A DNA stretch of 64,000 nt from Virgisporangium aurantiacum (lineage in GTDB: Bacteria > Actinomycetota > Actinomycetes > Mycobacteriales > Micromonosporaceae). The translations under genes were made by a program, and so were the position numbers. Below the pieces are notes generated by a model, which worked only from the letters and a program-made list of their open reading frames with translations, was not told the origin of the DNA and searched no databases. The stretch lies in assembly GCF_016863635.1 (NCBI RefSeq), contig NZ_BOPG01000050.1, positions 1 to 64,000 on the forward strand, in the 5' to 3' direction. Positions 8,633 to 16,782 of this stretch are shown here, piece by piece (within the stretch, counting starts at the first letter, position 1; each line of letters begins with the position of its first letter).

Positions 8633-9208
8633 TCACCTTTCGATTGGGTTGGTGTCGTCCAGGGCGGCGCGCAGCCGTCTTCTGGCGCGATGCAGCCGGG
8701 ATCCGACCGTGCCCACCGGAATACCGAGCGCCGACGCGACCTCCTCGTGCGACAACTCGCTCCAGACGGTGAGGAGCACGACGTCGCGGTCGCCGGGCTG
8801 CAGATCCGCCAACGCGGCGACGAGCCCGTCCCGGGCCGCTGCCGCCGACACGCGGGAGTCGGCACGGTCCACGTCACCCGAGTACGAGGGCTGCGCCGCC
8901 ACCCGCGCGTGTGCCCGGTAGCCGCGCTCCTCGATTCGCCGATGCTCGCGGACGAGGTTCGTCGCGATCCCGTACAGCCAGGCGCGGACCGTCCCGCGCC
9001 CCGGGTCGAAACGGTCCCGCTGCCGGAACGCGACGAGGAACGTCTCGGCCGCCACGTCGTCGCCACCCGCACCGCCGAGCCGTCGCGACGCGTACCCGTG
9101 CAGCGCCGTGAAGTACCGGTCGAACAGCGTCGAGAAGCTCTCCGGATCGGAGCGCGACCGCGTCAGCAACTCGGCGTCGTCCCCATCCACTGCCACCTTC
9201 GATCCCAT
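8633..9208 (-). CDS. ECF-type RNA polymerase sigma factor
   Basis: A 191-aa protein with sigma region 2 (LFDRYFTALHGYASRRLGG through FLVAFRQRDRFDPGRGTVRAWLYGIATNLVREHRR) and region 4 (LQPGDRDVVLLTVWSELSHEEVASALGIPVGTVGSRLHRARRRLR, split here only for reading). Size and both regions fit an extracytoplasmic-function sigma factor. GAAGGGAG precedes the ATG. It is probably the first gene of a three-gene unit with the CU044_5270 protein and the subtilase, which suggests that the protease could be a regulon member. Its recognition sequence cannot be told from the window. Confidence 0.9.
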   Translation of the reverse strand: MGSKVAVDGDDAELLTRSRSDPESFSTLFDRYFTALHGYASRRLGGAGGDDVAAETFLVAFRQRDRFDPGRGTVRAWLYGIATNLVREHRRIEERGYRAHARVAAQPSYSGDVDRADSRVSAAAARDGLVAALADLQPGDRDVVLLTVWSELSHEEVASALGIPVGTVGSRLHRARRRLRAALDDTNPIER

Positions 9209-9297
9209 CCGGCTCCCTTCTTCGGGTCATGCCTCCCATGTCCTGATTGACGATGCAGAAAATGATCTTCACGGACGCGATGCGCCCGTCCTTCGCC

Positions 9298-10776
9298 TCA
9301 TGCGACGGCCGGCTCGGCCGGCGTCTCGACCGCCGGTTCGGCGTCGGCGTCCGTCGACGGCGTGGCCGCACCGGACGGGATGACCAGGATCGACAGCAGG
9401 CCGGCCGCTGCCGTCACCACGGCGGCGAGGAGCATGCCGACCCGGTACCCCTCGGTGAGCGCGACCGCCGCGACACGTTCGCCGCCGTTGAGGACGTCGG
9501 TGGTGCGGGCGGTGGCGATGGCGACCACGATCGCGAGAGCCAGGGCTCCGCCGAACTGCTGAGCGGTCGCGAACAGTCCGGACGCGAGGCCGGCCTGCTC
9601 GGGCCGGGTACCGGAGGTTGCCGCGATGGTGGTGGTGACGAACGCCAACCCGCTGCCCACACCGATCACCAGGGACGGGCCGAGGACGTCGGCCAGGAAG
9701 CTGCCGTCGGCGGACATCCGGGAGAACCACGCAAGCCCGACAGCCGTGATCAACAGCCCGGACGCCATCGTCGTCCGGATACCGATCCGGGCGATCAGCG
9801 CGGACGCGCCCCCGGCCGTGGCACCGATGGACAGCGCGAGGGGGAGTTGCGCCAGCCCGGCGGCGATCGGACCGTAGCCGAGCACCTGTTGCATGTAGAA
9901 CGTCAGGTAGAAGAACAGCGGGAACATCCCCATGGCGGTCAGCGCCGACATGATGTTCGCGCCGCGCAGGGCCGCCGACCGGAAGATCCTGATCGGCACC
10001 AGCGGGCGCGCCGAGCGGGTCTCGACGACGAGGAAGAGCGCGAGCAGGGCCAGCGCCAGCGCACCCATGCCGAGCGTGCGGGTCGAGAGCCAACCCGCGT
10101 GGTTGGCGTTCACCAGCGTGTAGACGAGCAGGGTCAGCCCGCTGGTGACGGTGGCGGCGCCGGCGAGGTCGAACCCGCGGGCGGTCGGGTCCGACGCCTC
10201 GGGCAGCAGCCGGTACGCCAGGACGATCACCACGACACCGACCGGCACGTTGACCAACAACGTGGACTCCCAGCCGAGCCACTCCGTGAGCACCCCGCCC
10301 AGGATCGATCCGGCGGCGCCACCCACGCCGGCAACCGCGCCGAAAACGCCCATCGCCTTGTTGCGGTCCGGACCCGCCGGAAAGATGGTCATGAGGAGCG
10401 ACAGGGCCGCCGGGGCCACAATGGCCGCACCGATGCCCTGCGCGGCGCGGGCGCCGATCAGCATCGACGCGTTGACCGACAACGCTCCGGCCAACGACGC
10501 GGCCGCGAACAACGCCGTCCCGACCACGAACATCCGGCGCCGTCCGAGCAGATCGGCCGCCCGCCCGCCGAGCAGCAGCAACCCGCCGAACGCCAGTACG
10601 TAGGCGTTGGCGACCCAGGACAGGTCGTCCGGCGCGAAGGTCAGTTCCGCCCCGATCGACGGCATCGCCACGCCGACGATCGAGGCGTCCAACACGAGAA
10701 CGAACTGGGTCACGGCGAGGAGTGCGAGGCTGCGTCCCCGCCGCCGGGTGCCGGTTGTCGTACGGGATCTGTCCAT
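9298..10776 (-). CDS. MFS drug exporter, DHA2 family (14 TM)
   Basis: A 492-aa membrane protein with the DHA2 signature near the N terminus (LALLAVTQFVLVLDASIVGVAMPSI) and the loop 2-3 motif GGRAADLLGRRRMFVVG. About 14 hydrophobic helices follow, including the motif C-like run GVGGAAGSILGGVLTEWLGW. Such proteins export antibiotics and other amphiphiles by proton antiport. It lies between the sigma factor (convergent side gap about 90 bp) and the lanthipeptide exporter, on the same strand as the latter but separated by 150 bp. It could serve the adjacent cluster or be independent. Confidence 0.9.
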   Translation of the reverse strand: MDRSRTTTGTRRRGRSLALLAVTQFVLVLDASIVGVAMPSIGAELTFAPDDLSWVANAYVLAFGGLLLLGGRAADLLGRRRMFVVGTALFAAASLAGALSVNASMLIGARAAQGIGAAIVAPAALSLLMTIFPAGPDRNKAMGVFGAVAGVGGAAGSILGGVLTEWLGWESTLLVNVPVGVVVIVLAYRLLPEASDPTARGFDLAGAATVTSGLTLLVYTLVNANHAGWLSTRTLGMGALALALLALFLVVETRSARPLVPIRIFRSAALRGANIMSALTAMGMFPLFFYLTFYMQQVLGYGPIAAGLAQLPLALSIGATAGGASALIARIGIRTTMASGLLITAVGLAWFSRMSADGSFLADVLGPSLVIGVGSGLAFVTTTIAATSGTRPEQAGLASGLFATAQQFGGALALAIVVAIATARTTDVLNGGERVAAVALTEGYRVGMLLAAVVTAAAGLLSILVIPSGAATPSTDADAEPAVETPAEPAVA

Positions 10777-10802
10777 GGCAATGCCCTTCGGGGAAATGCC
10801 CA

Positions 10803-10836
10803 GGTAACGGCTACCAGGGCCGCTGTGATCGTCACA
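10803..10836 (-). promoter_or_regulatory. Two short palindromes upstream of the MFS gene (possible operator)
   Basis: GGTA-ACGGC-TACC (10803-10815) and TGTGA-TCG-TCACA (10824-10836) lie 27-60 nt upstream of the MFS start codon, where a repressor site would be expected. No regulator gene is adjacent. The second palindrome has the half-sites of a CRP site but a 3-bp rather than 6-bp spacer, so a CRP assignment is not justified. Confidence 0.25.
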
Positions 10837-10926
10837 GGAGCGACCCGGGCGGGGGCAGTGTCCAGCGCACGAGTTGGGCTGCGGTCTGCAGGGCCCGGAT
10901 GTGCAAACCGCACCCGGGCCGCACCC

Positions 10927-12861
10927 CTATTCGTCGCTGTGCTGGGCGACCTGGAGCCGGAACAGTTCCGCGTAGCGTCCGTCGTGGCGCATCAGGTCGT
11001 CGTGGGTGCCGTGTTCGATGATGCGGCCCGCGTCGAGGACGTAGATCTGGTCGGCGCGGCGTACCGAGGCCAGCCGGTGAGTCACGAGGATGACGCTGCG
11101 TCCGTCACCGGCGAGGTCGCAGACCCGGTCGAACACCTCGATCTCGGTACGCGGGTCCAGGGCGGCGGTCGGCTCGTCGAAGATGACCACCGACGCGTTG
11201 CGGTAGTGGGCGCGGGCCAGGCCGATGCGTTGCCACTGCCCGCCGGACAGCGTGGTTCCGCCCCAGTACTCGCGGGCCAGCAACGTGTTCCAGCCGTTGC
11301 CGAGGGCCTCGACCACCTCGTCGGCGCGGCCGAAACGGGCCGCGGCGGCGAGGGCGCCGCGGTCGAAGCGGCGGTTGGTCCGGCCGATGGTGACGTTGAC
11401 CCGCGCGGTGAACGGCCATTCGACGAAGTTCTGCGCGACCATCGCCACCTGGGCGAACACGCCGGCGCGATCCAGGTCGGTGAGCGGGATGCCGTTCCAG
11501 GACACGGTTCCGCGGTCGGGCAGGTACAGGCCGACGAGCAGGCGGGCCAGCGTGGTCTTGCCCGACCCGTTCTCACCGACGAGGGCGACGATCTCGCCGC
11601 TGCGCAGCGTCAGGTCGACCCCGCGCAGCGCGGGATGTGACCCGTTCGGGTAGGTGAAGTGCACGTCACGGGCGACGATCTCGCGCGGCGGGCCGGTCAC
11701 CCGCACGTTGCCGCTGCGCATGCGTTCGGCCTCGGCACGGTCGCAGGCCTGCTGCCAGTCCTGGACGAACAGGCCCTGCTCGTACAGGACGTTGACGGCG
11801 GTGACGAGCGCGGTCAGGTGCTGGGTGCCGGTACGGATGGCGAGGACGACGGTGCCGGCGACGGCGAGCGGCACCGCGCCGGACACCAGCAGCAGCCCCA
11901 GCCCGCCGTAGGTGGCGAAGCGGGCAAGCCCGGACACCGCCGCGGCGACCAGGTCGGTGCGCGCCTCGGCTCCCGCCAGCCGGGCCTGCTCCTGCTCGGC
12001 GAGGGTGGCGAGGCGGCGGTAGTTCTCCAGCAGGTAGGTGCCGGCGTGGTGGGCCCGCAGTTCCTCGGCCGCTTCCGGCTCGGTGAGCAGGGCGGCCAGC
12101 ATGTCGAGTTGTCGGTTGAGCTCCATCCACCGCTTCATCGACACGAACCGGGCCCGCGCGATCCGCACCGCGCCCCACGCCGACGGCACGATGACGGCCA
12201 GCAGCAACGGCAGTAGGGCCGGGTGCAGCAATGCCAGTACCCCGCCCGCGGCCGCGAGCCCGGCGACCGCCTCCAGCAGCGCGACCGTCCCGCTCGTGAC
12301 CTGGCGCGCGGCGGTCGCGCCACGTTGGGCCGAGGCGAGCAGGTTGTTGAACTCCGCGTCCTGCAGCATGGCCAGTTCGACGTCGACGGCCCGTTCCAGC
12401 AGACGGACGTAGGCCACCCGGTCGACGCGCGGGCCGAGGCGCCCGTCGGCCGCCCGGCCGACCGCGGACAGCACGGTGCGGGCGATCCCGGCACCGCTCA
12501 CCACGGCGAGCGCGGGCAGCGCGGCGACCAGCCGGGCCCGGTCCGGTGGTCCCGCCAGCAGCACGGCGAGGACCTTGCTGGTCGCGAACAGCGCCACCGC
12601 CGTCGAGGCGCCGGCCAACAGGTTGCACGCCACCGCGAACGGCAACGTCCAGCGTCCCGCGGCCCAGGCCAACCGGAACGCGATGCCGATCAGGCGGGGC
12701 AGGCGCCGCAGGACGGTCCAGAAGCCGAGTTCGGCGGCGGTGCCATCGTGCTGGGCCCACCCGGTGGAGTACCGGATGCCGGTGCCGAACAGCGGGTCGT
12801 AGGTAGGAAGACGGCCCGGCCGATGTCGGCCGGGCCTCCGTGTTTCCTTCTGCAGCATCAT
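10927..12861 (-). CDS. Lanthipeptide ABC exporter, fused permease-ATPase (LanT-like, no C39 peptidase)
   Basis: A 644-aa half-transporter. About residues 50-330 form a six-helix exporter membrane domain, including the conserved AEFNNLLASAQRG segment typical of peptide and lantibiotic exporters. The ATPase domain follows with Walker A GENGSGKTT, a Q-loop (MVAQNF), signature LSGGQWQRIGLARA, Walker B VVIFDEPTAALD and H-loop VTHRL. There is no N-terminal C39 peptidase domain, so it would export without cleaving the leader. It starts 34 nt after the precursor gene and is presumably co-transcribed with it. The ATPase should work as a homodimer. Confidence 0.85.
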   Translation of the reverse strand: MMLQKETRRPGRHRPGRLPTYDPLFGTGIRYSTGWAQHDGTAAELGFWTVLRRLPRLIGIAFRLAWAAGRWTLPFAVACNLLAGASTAVALFATSKVLAVLLAGPPDRARLVAALPALAVVSGAGIARTVLSAVGRAADGRLGPRVDRVAYVRLLERAVDVELAMLQDAEFNNLLASAQRGATAARQVTSGTVALLEAVAGLAAAGGVLALLHPALLPLLLAVIVPSAWGAVRIARARFVSMKRWMELNRQLDMLAALLTEPEAAEELRAHHAGTYLLENYRRLATLAEQEQARLAGAEARTDLVAAAVSGLARFATYGGLGLLLVSGAVPLAVAGTVVLAIRTGTQHLTALVTAVNVLYEQGLFVQDWQQACDRAEAERMRSGNVRVTGPPREIVARDVHFTYPNGSHPALRGVDLTLRSGEIVALVGENGSGKTTLARLLVGLYLPDRGTVSWNGIPLTDLDRAGVFAQVAMVAQNFVEWPFTARVNVTIGRTNRRFDRGALAAAARFGRADEVVEALGNGWNTLLAREYWGGTTLSGGQWQRIGLARAHYRNASVVIFDEPTAALDPRTEIEVFDRVCDLAGDGRSVILVTHRLASVRRADQIYVLDAGRIIEHGTHDDLMRHDGRYAELFRLQVAQHSDE

Positions 12862-12865
12862 GCCC

Positions 12866-12880
12866 GTGCCGGATCGGCAC
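12866..12880 (-). promoter_or_regulatory. Small hairpin between precursor and exporter genes (possible attenuator)
   Basis: GTGCCG-GAT-CGGCAC forms a 6-bp stem with a 3-nt loop in the 34-nt gap between the precursor stop and the exporter start. Similar partial terminators in lantibiotic operons keep precursor mRNA in excess over downstream genes. The stem is short, so the role is tentative. Confidence 0.35.
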
Positions 12881-12895
12881 CGGCCAGGGCTCGTT

Positions 12896-13108
12896 CTATT
12901 GGCACCGGCGGCAGGTGTAGTACGTCGGGCAGGCGTTGGTGACGCCGCAGTTGCCGTGGCCGGTGGCCGGGCGGCAGCCGGAGGTGCAGGGAAAGATGGA
13001 TCCCGTCGCCAGGTTCGGGCTCAGCGAAGTCCCCCTGCCCTCCTCGACCGGGACGATCTGCAGGTCCAGGTCGAACATGAAGTCGTCGGTGATCGTGGGT
13101 GCAGTCAT
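12896..13108 (-). CDS. FxLD-type class I lanthipeptide precursor, 70 aa
   Basis: The 70-residue peptide starts MTAPTITDDFMFDLDLQIVP. The F-D-L-D element (residues 22-25) matches the FxLD leader motif recognised by class I LanB enzymes. The C-terminal half is the core: it has six Cys (41, 45, 54, 60, 66, 69) and Ser/Thr partners at 37, 42, 43, 49, 57, 62 and 65, so up to six thioether rings are possible. The C terminus reads YYTCRRCQ. The ATG at 13108 has AGGAGCG upstream (13115-13121). No leader cleavage motif such as GG is evident. Structure and activity cannot be predicted from this. Confidence 0.88.
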   Translation of the reverse strand: MTAPTITDDFMFDLDLQIVPVEEGRGTSLSPNLATGSIFPCTSGCRPATGHGNCGVTNACPTYYTCRRCQ

Positions 13109-13176
13109 TGACACGCTCCTTCGTGAGAACAGCAACGTTGGGTCCCGATTGGCATGGCCCGGGACGGGACCAAGTG

Positions 13177-13217
13177 TCCACGTCGCCGCTGGCGCATCGA
13201 TGACGCGCCGACGGCGT
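13177..13217. repeat. 41-bp direct repeat, copy 1, upstream of the lanthipeptide precursor
   Basis: This stretch matches 13519-13559 at 34 of 41 positions by my count, in the same orientation. It begins TCCACGTCGCCGCTG and ends TGACGCGCCGACGGCGT; the variable part is the middle. It lies about 70 bp upstream of the precursor start codon. Two tandem 18-bp units (13211-13228 and 13229-13246, starting ACGGCGTCC and ending CGTGAGC, 16/18 identical) follow directly. A regulator-binding role is inferred. Confidence 0.55.
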
Positions 13218-13325
13218 CCCGCGTGAGCACGGCGTCCGACGTGAGCGGCGCGCCCGCCGGACGTCGGCGACGTTCGTGCATGCCAGCGCGTGGGCAAACC
13301 GCGCCGCGCCGGTGTGCCGAACTGA

Positions 13326-13365
13326 GCGGACACCTTTTGTAGCCGGGACCGCAAAAAGCGTCCGC
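13326..13365. repeat. Imperfect inverted repeat in the divergent lanthipeptide promoter region
   Basis: Arms GCGGACACCTTTTG (13326-13339) and CAAAAAGCGTCCGC (13352-13365) pair at 12 of 14 positions. It is the only A/T-containing island in the 578-bp gap (13109-13686) between the precursor and LanB genes, which otherwise holds the 41-bp and 18-bp repeats and no ORF that I can support. It could be an operator or part of a promoter. Confidence 0.4.
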
Positions 13366-13518
13366 ACAAGCCCACGGCCACTCGTACCGAGCCCACGCCA
13401 CCCGCAACCACCACGTGTACGCGCGCACTTCGGCGAAAACACCATCCAGATGACATGCTTGCGCGATCGTGGAACGCCCGGCACCCGGCGAAGACGTCCG
13501 GCGACGACATTGCAAGCA

Positions 13519-13559
13519 TCCACGTCGCCGCTGACGCTGTACTGACGCGCCGATGGCGT
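13519..13559. repeat. 41-bp direct repeat, copy 2, upstream of LanB
   Basis: Second copy of the repeat at 13177-13217, ending about 127 bp before the LanB start codon. One copy therefore sits near each end of the divergent promoter region, one per transcript, which is the arrangement expected if a single regulator controls precursor/exporter and modification enzymes together. Confidence 0.55.
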
Positions 13560-13686
13560 TGCCGCGTCGGTGATGCGTCCGCGACGGCGTGGCGATGGCG
13601 GCGCGCTGACGCGGGCCTTCAGGCGCTCCGACGGGCGGCCAGGACGTGTCTACAGTTCACCGGACCCGACCCGAGGAGACCCACCC

Positions 13687-16600
13687 ATGGCCGAACCGCC
13701 GCGGTTCACGCCGGCCCACGTGGCGTTGTTGCGTGTGCCGACGCTGCCCGTGACACGGTCCGCCGCGACCCGGGTCGACCTGGACCTGGACGACCCCGAA
13801 CGGCTCGCCGGTTTCCTGCGCACGGTGCTCGACGACCCGGTGCTGCGGGAGGCGGTGGAGGTGTCCAGCGAGTCGCTGGCACGCACGCTTGGCCGGCTCG
13901 ATCACCGCCTCCCGGTCGAGCCGGCCAAGTTGCGGCGCGCGGCGCTCGCGGTGACCCGGTACCTGCTGCGGATGTCCGGCCGGCCGACACCGTTCGGACT
14001 GCTCGCCGGTGTCGCGGTGGCACGGTTCGACGACAGCGAGACGGCCGGCGCCGCCACCAAGGTCCGGTTCGACACCGGGCACCGCAAGGGGGTGCGTCCC
14101 GACGCCGGTTGGCTGTCGGCGGTGGTCGCCGAATGGGAGGGCCGGTCGGAGGTCCGCCGGCACCTGCGCGTAGTCGTCAACGACCTGTGCCAGATCCGCG
14201 GCGACCGGCTGGTGCTGCCGTACGTGCGGCGCGCAGCCGGCACCGCACCGGGGGAACGGGTGCAGGAACTGTCGGTGCGCTACACCGAGCCGGTGCGTCG
14301 TGCGGTGACGGCGGCGGCCCGGCCGGTGGCGTTCCGGGACCTGGCGGACCGGCTCGCGGCGGCATTCCCGCATGCGGGACCCGACCGGATCGACGCACTG
14401 CTCGGCACCCTCGTCGCACAGGACATCCTGCTCACCGACCTGCGTCCGCCGCTGGACACCGGCGACGCGCTCGGGTACGTGCTGGACCGGCTCGAAGCCG
14501 CCGGCGCTTCCGTGGCCGACCTACGATCCGTCGCGGGGCACCTCGCGCGCTATGCCGCCGAGCCGCTGGGCGCCGGCCTGCCGGCCTGGCGGGACGCGGT
14601 CGCGGCAATGCGCGCCCGGAACACGTCGGACGGCGCGACGATCCAGGTGGACCTCCGCGTCGACGTCGACGTCACGCTACCCCGTGCGGTCGCCGAGGAG
14701 GCGGCGCGGGCGGCCGCGGCGCTGTGGCGGCTCGCGCCGGGGCCGACCGAACCGCCGCACCTCGCGCAGTACCGCGCGGCGTTCGTCGAATGGTACGGCC
14801 TGGACCGCCCGGTTCCGCTCGGCGAACTGATCGACCCCGAACGCGGACTCGGCGCGCCGGCCGGATACCAGGTTCCGCCCGGCGACCGGACCCTCGAACC
14901 GGTCGCCGAACACGCCTCCACCCGCGACGAGATCCTCGCCGAACTGGTCGAACTGGCGCTGCTCGACGGGTCCGGAGAGGTCGTGCTGACCGACGAGGTG
15001 ATCGAGCGGCTGGCCGGGCCGGACCGCCACGAACCGCCACCGGAGTCCGTCGAGCTCAGCGTCCAGGTCCTCGCCGGATCGACCGCCGCGTTGGACGACG
15101 GGACCTTCCGGTTGGTGACGGGGGCGGCGTCGTCCACCGCGGGCGCGATCTTCGGCCGGTTCGCCCATCTGTTCGCCGACGGCGCATACCTGACCGCCAC
15201 GGCCGCCGGGGATCCACCCGGCGAACCGGTGCGGGCCCAGCTCGTGTTCGCGCCGTTGGAGCCGCGGCACGCGAACGTCATCCAGGTGCCGAAGATCTGT
15301 GCGGAGACGATCGCGGTCGGAACCTTCGCGGACCGGTCCGACCCGACGGTGCTGGGCCTCGCGGACCTTGCTGTGGTCGCTGGGCGCCACCGGCTGGCCC
15401 TGCGGTCCGTCCGGCACGGCCGGGAGATCGACGCGGTCTCCCCGCACATGCTCGTCCGGGACTACTCGTCGGCGAACGCGGTCCGCCTCATCCGGGAGAT
15501 CGCGTCCAGTCGATACCGGGAATTCAACGGCTGGTCGTGGGGCAGGGTCATGCTGCTTTCCCGGCTGCCCCGGGTTCGCTACGGCCGCACCGTGCTGGCG
15601 CCGGCCACCTGGCAACTGCCGGAGAGGCTGCGGGACAAGGCGCTGTCGTGGCCGGACTGGAGCCGCGAACTCGATGCGTGGCGCCAGCGGTGGCGGGTGC
15701 CCGACCGGATCCTGGCGACGACGTACGACAACCGCGTCGAACTCGACCTGACGGTGACGCTGCACCGGCACCTCCTGCGCGACGAGACCCGGCGCCGTCC
15801 CACGCTGATCGTCAGCGAGGTGCTCAACACCGAGGCGGAGAAGGGCTGGCTCGGCGGCCATGCCAACGAGGTCGTGATCCCGATGGCGGTGCGTACCGCG
15901 CCTGAACCGGCCCGGTCTGCGGCCCGGACGCCGGCATCCGCGCCGGTCGTGCCGGCCAGGGCGCACCTGCCCGGCGGCGAGTGGCTCTACGCCAAGCTCT
16001 ACTGTGGACGGTCCCGCCACAACGAGATCCTCGGCGCACACCTGCCCGACCTGATCGAGCGGGTCGGGTCCGATGTGGACAGATGGTTCTTCATCCGGTA
16101 CGTCGACCCCCTGCCGCACCTGCGGCTGCGGTTCCACGGCGACCCGTCCGTTCTCAACGGCGCCGTGCTGCCGATGCTGCACGACTGGGCCGCCGAACTG
16201 TGCGCGGCCGGGTTGGCCGGCCGGCTCGCGCTCGACGCGTACGAGCCCGAGACGGTCCGCTACGGCGGCCCCGACGCCCTGGAGGCCGCCGAGCGGGCGT
16301 TCGCCGCGGACAGCGATGCGGTGCTCGCGCAGGTGCGGGCCTGCGACGCGGGTCTGGATCTCGCGCCCGACCTGCTCGCCGCGGCCAACTACGTCGACCT
16401 GCTGCGCGCGCTCGACGTGCCGGACTGGACCGGGTGGTTGCTGGACGAGTTCCCGGAAGGCAGGCACCACGCCGCGTTCCGGCGGATCCGCCGCGAGGCC
16501 CTGCGACTGGTGGACGCGACCGGCGACGCGCCGGCACTGTCCGATGTGGAGGGTGGGGTGGCGATCCGGACGGCGTGGCAGCGGCGCGTGCCGGCGTTCG

Positions 16601-16782
16601 CGGCATACGGCCGGCGCCTGCGGGCGCTCGGCGACACCGAACGCGGCACGGCCCTCGCCGCGCTGCTGCACATGCACCACAACCGGCTGGTCGGCATCGA
16701 CCCCGAGAGCGAGGCCCGGTCGCTGGCCATCGCGCGCGGGGCGGTCGCCGCACACCTCGACCGGGCCCGGTTCGGCTCGTGA
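13687..16782 (+). CDS. Class I lanthipeptide dehydratase LanB, full length
   Basis: A 1,031-aa protein. The N-terminal part (about residues 1-730) is the glutamylation domain, with MSGRPTPFGLLAGVAVARF near residue 100, a hallmark of LanB. The C-terminal part from residue 759 (GGEWLYAKLYCGRSRHNEIL, then FFIRYVDPLPHLRLRF) is the SpaB_C-type elimination domain. In the family, core Ser/Thr are glutamylated using glutamyl-tRNA and then eliminated to Dha/Dhb. Both domains are fused here, unlike the split enzymes of thiopeptide clusters. GAGGAG upstream supports the ATG at 13687. The stop overlaps the LanC start (GTGA). Confidence 0.92.
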   Translation: MAEPPRFTPAHVALLRVPTLPVTRSAATRVDLDLDDPERLAGFLRTVLDDPVLREAVEVSSESLARTLGRLDHRLPVEPAKLRRAALAVTRYLLRMSGRPTPFGLLAGVAVARFDDSETAGAATKVRFDTGHRKGVRPDAGWLSAVVAEWEGRSEVRRHLRVVVNDLCQIRGDRLVLPYVRRAAGTAPGERVQELSVRYTEPVRRAVTAAARPVAFRDLADRLAAAFPHAGPDRIDALLGTLVAQDILLTDLRPPLDTGDALGYVLDRLEAAGASVADLRSVAGHLARYAAEPLGAGLPAWRDAVAAMRARNTSDGATIQVDLRVDVDVTLPRAVAEEAARAAAALWRLAPGPTEPPHLAQYRAAFVEWYGLDRPVPLGELIDPERGLGAPAGYQVPPGDRTLEPVAEHASTRDEILAELVELALLDGSGEVVLTDEVIERLAGPDRHEPPPESVELSVQVLAGSTAALDDGTFRLVTGAASSTAGAIFGRFAHLFADGAYLTATAAGDPPGEPVRAQLVFAPLEPRHANVIQVPKICAETIAVGTFADRSDPTVLGLADLAVVAGRHRLALRSVRHGREIDAVSPHMLVRDYSSANAVRLIREIASSRYREFNGWSWGRVMLLSRLPRVRYGRTVLAPATWQLPERLRDKALSWPDWSRELDAWRQRWRVPDRILATTYDNRVELDLTVTLHRHLLRDETRRRPTLIVSEVLNTEAEKGWLGGHANEVVIPMAVRTAPEPARSAARTPASAPVVPARAHLPGGEWLYAKLYCGRSRHNEILGAHLPDLIERVGSDVDRWFFIRYVDPLPHLRLRFHGDPSVLNGAVLPMLHDWAAELCAAGLAGRLALDAYEPETVRYGGPDALEAAERAFAADSDAVLAQVRACDAGLDLAPDLLAAANYVDLLRALDVPDWTGWLLDEFPEGRHHAAFRRIRREALRLVDATGDAPALSDVEGGVAIRTAWQRRVPAFAAYGRRLRALGDTERGTALAALLHMHHNRLVGIDPESEARSLAIARGAVAAHLDRARFGS

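Noticed and set aside
10824..10836. CRP-like site TGTGA-N3-TCACA
   Set aside because: The spacer is 3 bp, not the 6 bp required by CRP/FNR-type proteins; kept only as a weak generic palindrome.
9247..11640. Long plus-strand open frame opposite the MFS and ABC genes
   Set aside because: Low-complexity Arg/Gly/Asp sequence running across two unrelated genes; typical antisense open frame in high-GC DNA.
13109..13686. Short ORFs in the divergent lanthipeptide promoter region
   Set aside because: Several open frames exist, but they cross the repeats, have no ribosome site and show no coding pattern.
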